64,000 nucleotides of DNA from Bacteroidota bacterium (GTDB lineage Bacteria > Bacteroidota > Bacteroidia > Chitinophagales > Chitinophagaceae), in NCBI GenBank assembly GCA_018267925.1, contig JAFDXO010000165.1, positions 43,674-107,673 of the forward strand. The letters run 5' to 3'. Positions 42,905 through 51,286 of the stretch are shown in pieces (position 1 is the stretch's first letter; every line of letters begins with the position of its first letter). The position numbers and the translations under genes are program-made. The notes beneath the pieces were generated by a model. The model had not been told where the DNA came from, ran no database searches, and saw only the letters and a program-made list of their open reading frames with translations.

Positions 42905-44878
42905 ATGAAAAAGTTCCCATTAGTTCTTTTTGCTGCCGGCGCAATAGCCATGCAGAGCTGCAAGATGAAGGACACAGAGTCGGCAGTGAGTGGAGATGCC
43001 GCTTCTAAAGTTTATGTTGCTCCGGGTAAACACGATGAATTTTACAATTTCGTGTCAGGTGGATTTAACGGACAAGTTTCCGTATATGGTTTACCATCTG
43101 GGCGACTACTGAAAGTCATTCCTGTATTTTCACTAAATCCTGAAAATGGATATGGTTATAGTGAAGAAACAAAGGACATGCTAAAGACCTCAGCCGGTTA
43201 TGTTCCTTGGGATGATCAACACCACCTTGAATTGTCGCAGACTAATGGTGAACATGATGGACGTTGGATTTTTGCCAATGCAAATAATACTCCTCGTGTT
43301 GCACGGATTGATCTCACTACGTTTAAGACGATGGAGATTATCGAAATCCCTAATAGCGGCGGAAATCACTCCTCTCCATTCATTACTGAAAATACGGAGT
43401 ACGTTGTAGCCGGAACTCGATTCTCTGTACCAATGGGTACTGAAGATGTTCCTATCAATTCATTTAAGCAAAATTTTAAAAGCACTGCATCTTTCATTAG
43501 TGTGGACAAGAATACAGGTGGAATGAAAATAGCATTTCAAATCATGTTGCCTGGTATGAACCTTGACTTGAGCCATTCCGGTAAGGGACCTTCTCACGAC
43601 TGGTTTTTCTTCTCTACGTATAATACAGAGCAAGCAAACACTTTGTTAGAAGTAAATGCTTCTCAAAAAGATAAGGATTTTATTGTTGCAGTTAATTGGA
43701 AGAAGGCTGAGGAATATGCCAATTCAGGAAAAGGCAAGAAGCTACCTTCTCAATATATGCACAACGTATATAATGAGGAAACTCAGAGTACAAATTCTAC
43801 GATGGAAAATGAAACAATTGTACTTGATCCGAAAGATTGCCCGGATATGGTTTACATGATTCCATGTCCAAAATCACCACATGGTTGTGACGTAGATCCT
43901 ACCGGAGAATATATTGTAGGTAGTGGTAAGTTAGCCGCTCTTATTCCAGTATTCTCTTTCACAAAGTTGCAATCTGCTATTCAAGGTAAAAAGTTTGAAG
44001 GCGACTATTATGGAATTCCGGTAGTAAAGTATGAAGAAGCATTGCATGGTGAAGTGCAAAAGCCGGGTTTAGGCCCCTTGCACACAGAGTTTGATGGCAA
44101 AGGAAATGCCTATACATCATTCTTTATTTCATCTGAGGTGGTTAAGTGGAACATCAAAGATTTGAAAGTGATTGACCGTTCTCCTACGTTCTATTCTGTT
44201 GGGCATTTGATGGTTCCGGGTGGTGATACACGCAAACCTTACGGAAAATATCTGGTAGCTTATAACAAGATTACTAAAGATCGCTATTTGCCAACAGGGC
44301 CAGAATTAGCCCAATCTGCTCAACTCTATTCAATTGATGGAGACAAGATGCAGCTCTTGCTTGATTTTCCAACTTTTGGAGAACCACACTATGCACAAGC
44401 CATTCCTGCTGAAAAACTTGCACCAAAAAGTGTTAAGATATATGATATCATGAAGAATAAACATCAATATGCTTCAATGGGCGAAAAGGCTACTAAGGTT
44501 GTGCGTAATGGAAATCGGGTTGATGTTTATATGACGGCAATTCGTTCTCACCTTACACCTGATAACATTGAAGGTATTTATGTAGGCGACGAAGTCTATT
44601 TCCACGTTACAAACTTGGAACAAGACTGGGATGTACCACATGGGTTTGCTGTGAAAAATGCCGCCAATGCTGAATTATTGATTATGCCGGGCGAAACAAC
44701 AACACTGAAATTTGTGCCAACCAAGCAAGGAATTTATCCTTTCTATTGTACAGACTTCTGCTCTGCACTCCATCAAGAAATGCAAGGCTATATGCGAGTT
44801 TCACCTCGTGGTAGTAATGTTCCTTTGAAGTACGGTACAAACGTTACCGACAGCGCAAAGGTTACCGCATCTAAATAA
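42905..44878 (+). CDS. nosZ: Nitrous oxide reductase, Sec-dependent (clade II), lipoprotein-like signal
   Basis: A 657-aa enzyme reducing N2O to N2, the last step of denitrification. The CuA site is C615-TDF-C619-SAL-H623-QE-M626 with H579 (VPHGFAV); the W of DWDVPHGF is the usual neighbour. CuZ histidines lie in DDQHHLELSQTNGEHDGRWI and HSSPF, HDWFF, HGCDVDP and LHTEFDGKGNAYTS. The signal is Sec-type with no twin Arg; it has a lipobox-like AMQSC with Cys at residue 19, so the protein may be membrane-tethered. It is clade II, typical of Bacteroidota. A strong terminator follows the gene, before the assembly genes. Confidence 0.97.
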   Translation: MKKFPLVLFAAGAIAMQSCKMKDTESAVSGDAASKVYVAPGKHDEFYNFVSGGFNGQVSVYGLPSGRLLKVIPVFSLNPENGYGYSEETKDMLKTSAGYVPWDDQHHLELSQTNGEHDGRWIFANANNTPRVARIDLTTFKTMEIIEIPNSGGNHSSPFITENTEYVVAGTRFSVPMGTEDVPINSFKQNFKSTASFISVDKNTGGMKIAFQIMLPGMNLDLSHSGKGPSHDWFFFSTYNTEQANTLLEVNASQKDKDFIVAVNWKKAEEYANSGKGKKLPSQYMHNVYNEETQSTNSTMENETIVLDPKDCPDMVYMIPCPKSPHGCDVDPTGEYIVGSGKLAALIPVFSFTKLQSAIQGKKFEGDYYGIPVVKYEEALHGEVQKPGLGPLHTEFDGKGNAYTSFFISSEVVKWNIKDLKVIDRSPTFYSVGHLMVPGGDTRKPYGKYLVAYNKITKDRYLPTGPELAQSAQLYSIDGDKMQLLLDFPTFGEPHYAQAIPAEKLAPKSVKIYDIMKNKHQYASMGEKATKVVRNGNRVDVYMTAIRSHLTPDNIEGIYVGDEVYFHVTNLEQDWDVPHGFAVKNAANAELLIMPGETTTLKFVPTKQGIYPFYCTDFCSALHQEMQGYMRVSPRGSNVPLKYGTNVTDSAKVTASK

Positions 44879-44894
44879 TCCTTTTTTTAATAAA

Positions 44895-44927
44895 GGCGGT
44901 ACACTTTGCAGGTGTACTGCCTTTTTT
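44895..44927 (+). terminator. Intrinsic terminator after nosZ, before the assembly genes
   Basis: GGCGGTACAC (44895-44904) pairs with GTGTACTGCC (44912-44921) with one G-T wobble and a 7-nt loop, followed by TTTTTT. It lies 15 nt before the next start, so it can act as a partial stop inside the cluster. Confidence 0.85.
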
Positions 44928-44941
44928 ATTCCTTCATAAAA

Positions 44942-45523
44942 ATGAAAAAGTTAACAAAAATTGGCAAAATAAGCATCCCGGTTGTCATCCTCTGTCTGGC
45001 TACTTTATGGGTGTTGCCTATGTGGCAAATTGATCTCAGAGCACCACAATATCCAGGTGGCTTGACCATGAAAATTTGGATTAATAATGTTACCGGAGAT
45101 GTGGATATAATTAATGGATTGAACCACTACATTGGAATGAAAACAATTCATAAACAAGACTTTAAAGAGTTTGTCTATTTACCCATTACCATGCTCTCAT
45201 TTATGGCACTTGGGGTAATTGTTTTTTTACTCGGAAAAAAAATATTTTACTATATCTGGACAGGTATCTTTGTTGTCATTGGCTTGTTTTCCTTCTATGA
45301 TTTTTGGAAATGGGAATATGATTATGGACATAATTTAGACCCCAAAGCACCTATTCAAGTTCCCGGAATGGCTTACCAACCACCCTTGTTAGGTTATAAA
45401 AAAATGCTGAATTTCGAGGCTCTTTCTCAACCCGATTTGGGAGGATGGTTTTACATGGCAGCAGGAGTAATTCTTGTTGCGGTTTGTGTATTAGAGATTA
45501 AAAAGTCTAAAGCAACACGTTAA
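44942..45523 (+). CDS. NosB-like inner-membrane protein of the nos cluster
   Basis: A 193-aa membrane protein with about four helices (starting IPVVILCLATLWVLPMW; then LPITMLSFMALGVIVFLLG, WTGIFVVIGLFSFYDFWKW, and FYMAAGVILVAVCVLE). The conserved stretch WQIDLRAPQYPGGL, then DVDIINGLNHYIGMK, is what I recall from the conserved membrane protein beside clade II nosZ genes (NosB in Wolinella). ATG 44942 is chosen because the preceding residues overlap the terminator. It lies between nosZ and nosL. It probably assists maturation or electron flow; this is inference, and the family name is tentative. Confidence 0.7.
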   Translation: MKKLTKIGKISIPVVILCLATLWVLPMWQIDLRAPQYPGGLTMKIWINNVTGDVDIINGLNHYIGMKTIHKQDFKEFVYLPITMLSFMALGVIVFLLGKKIFYYIWTGIFVVIGLFSFYDFWKWEYDYGHNLDPKAPIQVPGMAYQPPLLGYKKMLNFEALSQPDLGGWFYMAAGVILVAVCVLEIKKSKATR

Positions 45524-45557
45524 TTCGTTAATGAGTATTATAAGGAGAGGAAGGAGG

Positions 45558-45580
45558 ATTATTTCAATCTTTGAAATAAT
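45558..45580. promoter_or_regulatory. Perfect 10-bp inverted repeat upstream of nosL
   Basis: ATTATTTCAA, spacer TCT, TTGAAATAAT. It lies 54 nt before ATG 45634 in a 110-nt gap. Its size and symmetry suit an operator for a dimeric regulator (possibly Rrf2/NsrR-type), though it could be an mRNA hairpin. Confidence 0.45.
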
Positions 45581-45633
45581 AGCATTAAACCTAAAATTTA
45601 TTGTAGCATAAGCCACCAAAAAAATATTTCACC

Positions 45634-46062
45634 ATGAAACAAGTATTTCTTTTGTCAGTCGCGTTTGTAACACTAATGATTTCATCCTGCGCTCGAAAGT
45701 TTGAACCTATTGATTATGGAAAAGATGGTTGTGCACATTGCAAAATGACAATAGTTGAAAAGCAATTTGCCGCAGAAATAGTAAATGAAAAAGGACGAGT
45801 TTTTAAGTTCGATGACATCAGTTGCATGAAAATTTTTACTGCCGAAAATCATTTAGACGATTCTAAAATACTTTTGTTTGTAGCCAACTATGCTAATCCA
45901 GAACAAGCTTTTCTTGATGTGAATACAGCATACATGCTTTTTTCAGAGAGTTTTAAAAGCCCCATGAATGGCTATATAGCAGCCTTTAAATCTACGGATG
46001 AAGCTGCTGAATTTCAAAAGAAAACAGGAGCCGTTCCTGCGGATTGGAAAAGCATAAAATGA
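45634..46062 (+). CDS. nosL: NosL copper-delivery lipoprotein
   Basis: A 142-aa lipoprotein (acylated Cys at residue 19, LMISSCARKF). It contains the metal-binding region DYGKDGCAHCKMTIVEK with the pair C33/C36 and M38, and KFDDISCMKIF, then VNTAYMLFSESFKSPMNGY. NosL carries Cu(I) to the NosDFY machine or apo-NosZ. It is followed by nosD after 4 nt. An inverted repeat lies upstream. Confidence 0.95.
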   Translation: MKQVFLLSVAFVTLMISSCARKFEPIDYGKDGCAHCKMTIVEKQFAAEIVNEKGRVFKFDDISCMKIFTAENHLDDSKILLFVANYANPEQAFLDVNTAYMLFSESFKSPMNGYIAAFKSTDEAAEFQKKTGAVPADWKSIK

Positions 46063-46066
46063 GAAA

Positions 46067-47305
46067 ATGAAAGGATTAAATAGAGGGCTGATTTTAATAA
46101 TGATGTTTTTGTTTGTTCAACCAACTTTGGGTGCAACCATCAAAGTCTCACCCGCCATCAATGCCCTGTCTAAAGCATTAAAAGCGGCCAATAAAAACGA
46201 TACCCTGCTTATTCAACCCGGTATTTATAAAGAACACGATATTCTTATTGACAAAAAGCTTACCGTGATTGGTGTACAATGGCCGATCATTGACGGCGAA
46301 AATAAATCGCAACTTATTTTTATTACCGCCGACTCTGTAACTGTGCAGGGATTGCAAGTGCAAAATACCGGACGCTCCAGTATGACAGACATGGCCGGCA
46401 TAAGGGTGCAAAACGCAAACTTTGCTAATGTACAGGGCAACAAAGTGCTAAATACAACCTATGGCATCTATCTTCAAAATGCAGCTTATTGCTTGATCAA
46501 AGGGAATCTAATTCATGCCAATGCAGTTGATGAATTAAATAGTGGAAACGGTGTTCACGCATGGAAATGCCATGATTTGTTTATTGATAATAATGATATT
46601 GCAGGGCACAGAGATGGAATATATTTTGAGTTTGTAACCCAGTCACATATTCGTGGAAACAAATCCAAAAGAAACGTGCGCTATGGACTTCACTTCATGT
46701 TTTCGCACAATGACACCTACAGCAAAAACGAATTTTCAGACAATGGTTCGGGTGTTGCTGTCATGTATTCAAAAGGAGTTGTGATGACAGACAATATCTT
46801 TCGTCATAATTGGGGAGATGCAGCTTATGCCATTTTATTGAAAGAAATTGCTAATAGCCATATCGAGCATAATTTGTTTGTGAAAAATACAGTTGCTCTA
46901 TACATGGAAAGCTCTACCAACATAAAGGTTGAAAAAAATCGCTTTATAGATAACGGATGGGCTATTCGTGTAACGGCCAGTTGCGACAAAAGTACTTTTC
47001 AACTAAATAATTTTATTGGCAATTCTTTTGATGTAACAACAAATGGAACCGTTATGCTAAATGTTTTTCGCCAAAACTATTGGGATAAATATGATGGGTA
47101 TGATTTAGATAAAAATGGTATTGGCGATGTGCCTTATTATCCTGTAAGTCTATATTCAGTTATAACTGAAAGAATTCCTACAGCAATGATCTTGTACCGA
47201 AGTTTTTTAACCAACATCATGGATCAAGTTGAAAAAGTAATGCCCAGTGTTACACCTGACCAATTGAAAGATACAGAACCGCGCATGAAAAAATGGAATT
47301 TATGA
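46067..47305 (+). CDS. nosD: NosD periplasmic copper-site assembly protein
   Basis: A 412-aa protein with a signal peptide (about residues 1-23, ending LGA). The rest is a right-handed beta-helix built from short turns such as VTVQGLQVQNTGRSSMTDMA, GIYLQNAAYCLIKGNLIHAN, DGIYFEFVTQSHIRGNKSKR and YGLHFMFSHNDTYSKNEFSD. These are the repeated N-x-(I/F) and Gly blocks of NosD/carbohydrate-binding CASH domains. NosD works with NosFY in building the CuZ centre. Its stop overlaps the nosF start by 4 nt (ATGA). Confidence 0.95.
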   Translation: MKGLNRGLILIMMFLFVQPTLGATIKVSPAINALSKALKAANKNDTLLIQPGIYKEHDILIDKKLTVIGVQWPIIDGENKSQLIFITADSVTVQGLQVQNTGRSSMTDMAGIRVQNANFANVQGNKVLNTTYGIYLQNAAYCLIKGNLIHANAVDELNSGNGVHAWKCHDLFIDNNDIAGHRDGIYFEFVTQSHIRGNKSKRNVRYGLHFMFSHNDTYSKNEFSDNGSGVAVMYSKGVVMTDNIFRHNWGDAAYAILLKEIANSHIEHNLFVKNTVALYMESSTNIKVEKNRFIDNGWAIRVTASCDKSTFQLNNFIGNSFDVTTNGTVMLNVFRQNYWDKYDGYDLDKNGIGDVPYYPVSLYSVITERIPTAMILYRSFLTNIMDQVEKVMPSVTPDQLKDTEPRMKKWNL

Positions 47306-48030
47306 TTAGCATAGACACACTTACTAAATCATTCGGAAAATTTACGGCACTTAAAAATATCTCGCTCCAAATGCAAGCCGGGCAAGCCATTTCCTTGCTT
47401 GGTCCAAATGGATCTGGAAAGACAACGCTCATAAAATCTATTCTCGGATTGGTAATACCCGAAAAAGGAACCATTACCATCAATGGACATGTGGTAAAAA
47501 CCGATTGGAATTATCGAGCTCAAATTGGGTATATGCCACAGATCGGTCGTTACCCTGAAAATATGACCATAGAGCAAGTGATTAGCATGATCAAAGAGTT
47601 GCGAAAGGACGTGAAGAGATATGATGAAGAACTGATTGAAGGATTTGGCTTAGATAGAATTAAGACAAAAACCATGCGCAATCTTTCTGGCGGTACAAGG
47701 CAAAAGGTAAGTGCCTGTTTGGCATTTTTGTTTTCTCCGGACATCTATATTTTGGATGAACCAACAGCCGGTTTAGATCCTGTATCGAGTGAGCTGTTGA
47801 AAGAAAAAATGCTGAAAGAAAGATCTGCCGGCAAGCTTATTTTAATTACGTCTCATGTGCTTAGTGATTTGGAAGGAATAGCCAGCCACATTATTTATTT
47901 ACAAGATGGTGATTTGATGTTCTATAAAAGTGTGGAAGAATTACAAATCGCAACGGGCGAAGAAAAACTTAATAAGGTTGTAGCTGAAGTGATCAAAAAA
48001 TCAATCCCACAAACTGCTGTTAATCCATGA
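47302..48030 (+). CDS. nosF: NosF ABC-type ATPase
   Basis: A 242-aa ATPase. Walker A GPNGSGKTTLIKSI, signature NLSGGTRQKVSACLAFLF, Walker B IYILDEPTAGLDPVS and the H-loop LILITSHVLSDLEG are intact. The QIGYMPQIGRYPENMTIEQ block is typical of NosF. ATG 47302 is chosen because it overlaps the nosD stop as ATGA; a start three codons earlier at 47293 is possible. With NosY it forms the transporter that NosD couples to. Its stop again overlaps nosY as ATGA. Confidence 0.95.
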   Translation: MISIDTLTKSFGKFTALKNISLQMQAGQAISLLGPNGSGKTTLIKSILGLVIPEKGTITINGHVVKTDWNYRAQIGYMPQIGRYPENMTIEQVISMIKELRKDVKRYDEELIEGFGLDRIKTKTMRNLSGGTRQKVSACLAFLFSPDIYILDEPTAGLDPVSSELLKEKMLKERSAGKLILITSHVLSDLEGIASHIIYLQDGDLMFYKSVEELQIATGEEKLNKVVAEVIKKSIPQTAVNP

Positions 48031-48794
48031 AAACAATCGTAAAATACGTCTTGCTTGATTTATTCCGAAACAGAATTATCCTTGTTTATTCACTGATTCT
48101 TGCTGTACTTTCTATTAGCTTATTGGGCTTAGATAATAATCCTACAAAGGGTTTGCTAAGCTTGTTGAATGTGAGTCTTTTATTTGTTCCTATTATTACC
48201 ATTTTATTTGCAACCATTTATTTTTTTAATTCAGTAGAGTTTACAGAACTCTTACTCTCGCAACCCATAAAGCGAAATACGGTTCTTTTATCTCAGTATA
48301 TTGGTGTTTCCTTTTCATTAGCCACCGCGTATGGTTTAGGTGTCGGTTTGCCTTTATTATTTCTTGTTTCAGGAACAGCTTCTTTAATCCTGGTAATAAC
48401 AGGAATATTGCTAACGCTTGTTTTTTGCTCATTAGCTCTATTAATTTTTGTTTCTTTTAAAGACAAGACAAAGGGTATTGGTATTGCAATTGCCGCAGCT
48501 TTATTTTTTAGTTTATTGTTTGATGGTTTGCTTCTTGCGTTCATTTATTCTTTTAGTGACTATCCGATAGATCAAGCAGTGATCGCTATTTTAGCACTTA
48601 ACCCCATAGATTTAGGTAGAGTTTTAATGTTGTTGCAGTTGGATACTTCCGCATTGATGGGATATTCTGGGGCATTATTCAAAAAGTTCCTTGGATCTGC
48701 AGCAGGAAGCATTTTCTCAATAATTTGTATGTTTTTTTGGGTTTTCGTACCCTTGCTTTTATCGGTACGAATTTTTAAGAAAAAGGACTTGTAA
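48027..48794 (+). CDS. nosY: NosY ABC-type permease
   Basis: A 255-aa ABC-2 type membrane protein with six helices, beginning MKTIVKYVLLDLFRNRIIL. The segment SVEFTELLLSQPIKRNTVLL is the conserved cytoplasmic loop of NosY. It overlaps nosF by 4 nt (ATGA). It completes NosDFY. It is the last recognised nos gene in this window; nosR, nosX and nosG/H genes are not seen. Confidence 0.93.
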   Translation: MKTIVKYVLLDLFRNRIILVYSLILAVLSISLLGLDNNPTKGLLSLLNVSLLFVPIITILFATIYFFNSVEFTELLLSQPIKRNTVLLSQYIGVSFSLATAYGLGVGLPLLFLVSGTASLILVITGILLTLVFCSLALLIFVSFKDKTKGIGIAIAAALFFSLLFDGLLLAFIYSFSDYPIDQAVIAILALNPIDLGRVLMLLQLDTSALMGYSGALFKKFLGSAAGSIFSIICMFFWVFVPLLLSVRIFKKKDL

Positions 48795-48880
48795 CTAATC
48801 AGTGAAATAGATGACTTTGCTCATGTTTTGCTTTGGAAGGTGAAGCGAACTTTGCCTTCTTTAACCATCCACCATTGCAC

Positions 48881-50668
48881 ATGAGCAGTTTGATTCCACA
48901 TAAATTTCATATTCCTGTCTTAGGCCTATGCTTCACTATTGACACACCTGTTAAGGTAGCACGCTATGGTATTTCTTCCGTATTGTCAATCATTGATGAT
49001 GATCTTTTGGAGCACATGCGAAGCTATCATGCCTTGAAAAATGGGAAAATATTTTTGCCAATTGCTGCGTCTGAACATGATGGAAGGGCAAAGCGAATTA
49101 CCGCCTATCTTGATTTACTGCAGGATATAATTGACGAACAACTTATTGCCATGAAAAATGAGCCGCTTGTTAAAGGCTCAGAACTCTGGAAATATTTTGA
49201 CATGCTGCCGGAAAATGCACCCATCAAATTACGCTTCCAAAGCTATGGCAACACCTCTGATGAAGCTAAGCGTAAAATTATTCTGGATGAACTAAAAGAT
49301 AGCATGGTTGCCGGTTCAATTGATGTCAATATCATGGCAAAGGTTAATCGTACACGATATGATGAGCAAGGAAATAAATTACCTGACGAATTTTCGGATG
49401 CCCTGTCTTCCCTTCGTGGATTTGCGCAGAGTAAGCTCAATTCAGCAGTGGTGATTTCAGCCGGTTACAATCCTAAACTCTATGCGTATGCTGCACAGTT
49501 TTCAGATTTTTATCCAGATGAAAATGGTCAGTTGAAAAAGCGAATTATTTTAAAAGTTAGCGACTATCGTTCTGCTTTGATTCAAGGAAAAATTTTAGCA
49601 CAAAAGGGACTTTGGGTTTCCGAATTTAGAATTGAGTCGGGATTAAACTGTGGTGGTCATGCTTTTGCAACAGAAGGTCTATTAATGGGACCTATTCTTC
49701 AAGAGTTTAAAGAAAAGCGAAACGTTTTGAAGCATACTTTGATGGAAATATGCTCTCAGGCTCTTTCTGGAAAAGGGTTTCATCCTTTGTCGCCTGATGC
49801 ATCACAACGCATTACGGCACAAGGTGGCATAGGCAATGTTGCAGAACAAAACATGTTGCTTGACTATTTTGAATTAGATGGAACAGGATGGGGAAGCCCC
49901 TTTTTGTTAGTTCCCGAAGCTACCAATGTGGACGATGATACCTTGCAACAATTAGCTCATGCAAAAAAGTCCGACTATTATTTAAGCAACGCATCACCAT
50001 TAGGTGTGCCATTTAATAATTTTAGAAAAAGTACATCGGAAGCTCAGCGTGTAAAACGAATTGATAAAAATCGCCCCGGAAGCCCTTGTTATCAAGAATA
50101 CTTAGTTTCCAATACAGAATTTACCGATCAGCCTATTTGTACAGCATCTCGAAAATATCAGTTCTTGAAAATTAATGAACTGAACCAAATGGATTTGCCG
50201 GAAGACGTAAAACGCAAAAAAATTGCAGCAATCGAAGAAAAAGATTGTTTGTGCGAAGGTTTAACTGCTTCGGTTCGGCTAAAAAATGAAATGTACTTAC
50301 CGCATAAAATGTCGGCGGTAGCTATTTGCCCGGGACCAAACTTAGCCTACTTTTCAGGTGTGTTTTCCTTACAAGAAATGATTGATCATATTTACGGACG
50401 GTCAAACATCAATAATCAACTGGAAAGAAAGCACATGTTTATGAATGAATTAGAACAGTACGTAAACTACTTCTTTGAACGGGTATTAGGTGCAGATGAA
50501 GTGAATGTAAAATCTGCTGAAAAGTTCAGAACACATTTAATTGATGGAATCGCTTATTACCATCGTTTGTTACCTGAATATGCAGCCTTGTTAGATGGAT
50601 ATGAAAACCGTTTATCAGCAGCAGAAATAGTAGATAAATCTGCTAAGAAAGAACCGGTTTGTATTTAA
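48881..50668 (+). CDS. Uncharacterised protein, nitronate-monooxygenase-like barrel suspected
   Basis: A 595-aa protein of no characterised family that I recognise. Features: VLGLCFTIDTPVKVARYGIS at the start; repeated alternating strand/helix pattern as in a TIM barrel; SGLNCGGHAFATEG (about residues 253-266) resembling the 'EAGGH' loop of nitronate monooxygenases; TAQGGIGN (about 312-319) and GTGWGSPFLLVPEATNV (about 334-350), which parallel 'AAGGI' and 'G.GV.MGTRFL.T.EA' of the FMN-binding half of those enzymes. Six or more conserved-looking Cys lie near the C-terminus (DCLCEGL, ICPGPNL, EPVCI). ATG 48881 is chosen; the longer frame from 48833 lacks conserved features. It starts 86 nt after nosY. 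Confidence 0.75.
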   Translation: MSSLIPHKFHIPVLGLCFTIDTPVKVARYGISSVLSIIDDDLLEHMRSYHALKNGKIFLPIAASEHDGRAKRITAYLDLLQDIIDEQLIAMKNEPLVKGSELWKYFDMLPENAPIKLRFQSYGNTSDEAKRKIILDELKDSMVAGSIDVNIMAKVNRTRYDEQGNKLPDEFSDALSSLRGFAQSKLNSAVVISAGYNPKLYAYAAQFSDFYPDENGQLKKRIILKVSDYRSALIQGKILAQKGLWVSEFRIESGLNCGGHAFATEGLLMGPILQEFKEKRNVLKHTLMEICSQALSGKGFHPLSPDASQRITAQGGIGNVAEQNMLLDYFELDGTGWGSPFLLVPEATNVDDDTLQQLAHAKKSDYYLSNASPLGVPFNNFRKSTSEAQRVKRIDKNRPGSPCYQEYLVSNTEFTDQPICTASRKYQFLKINELNQMDLPEDVKRKKIAAIEEKDCLCEGLTASVRLKNEMYLPHKMSAVAICPGPNLAYFSGVFSLQEMIDHIYGRSNINNQLERKHMFMNELEQYVNYFFERVLGADEVNVKSAEKFRTHLIDGIAYYHRLLPEYAALLDGYENRLSAAEIVDKSAKKEPVCI

Positions 50669-51057
50669 GCTTTGGGATCAATAGTCGTTCCGCGCATAGC
50701 TGAAAGATAATTCGTGTAACTACCATATTGCGACATCATCTGAAACCCCGCTTTGGTCAGTTCTAATTTTCCGGCATGTCCAAAACCTATGGTTGGGCTA
50801 ACCCATCCACTACTGATAAGCACATCCCAAAGCCGTTCCATTTCGCTATCGGATAAATGAAGGTTAGCCTTATCGAAAATATCGGTACGTAAATCCAATG
50901 CGTTTTTGTCTGCATTTTCAAATAAAACGCGTAATGTAGCATCCATCACATTTCGGTCAAATGTTGGCTGATCCATAGATTGAGCTTGCTTTTGTTGTTG
51001 TTGGGCTTCAGGTTGTTTGGTTGTATTATGTTGTGTAATTCTTGCCTTTTTTTTCAT
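50665..51057 (-). CDS. Small protein with winged-helix-like domain, function unknown
   Basis: A 130-aa protein. The first 30 residues are a basic, Gln-rich disordered tail (KQPEAQQQQKQAQSM). Residues about 35-120 are helical and resemble a winged-helix module (DKANLHLSDSEMERLWDVLI, SSGWVSPTIGFGHAGKLELT, KAGFQMMSQYGSYTNYLS), in which a beta wing follows a helix. It overlaps the end of the convergent gene by 4 nt. DNA binding is possible but not shown. Confidence 0.65.
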   Translation of the reverse strand: MKKKARITQHNTTKQPEAQQQQKQAQSMDQPTFDRNVMDATLRVLFENADKNALDLRTDIFDKANLHLSDSEMERLWDVLISSGWVSPTIGFGHAGKLELTKAGFQMMSQYGSYTNYLSAMRGTTIDPKA

Positions 51058-51286
51058 GGTATAATCTTGAGCGTTGATGTTTCTTTAACCAAATTAAGCA
51101 ATGTTCATGTACAAGATTACACATTTTTCATCAACGAATAGGGGCTTGATTGCTTTAATCCAAATTTTCATTTCAAAGAATGAGCGGTTGTTTTCCTTCT
51201 GTGTTTAAATGAGCGGATAGGCTTATGCTTTACGCTGTTTATTTAAACTGTCAACTTTATTTATCTTGTTTTCCAAATTGTTTACT

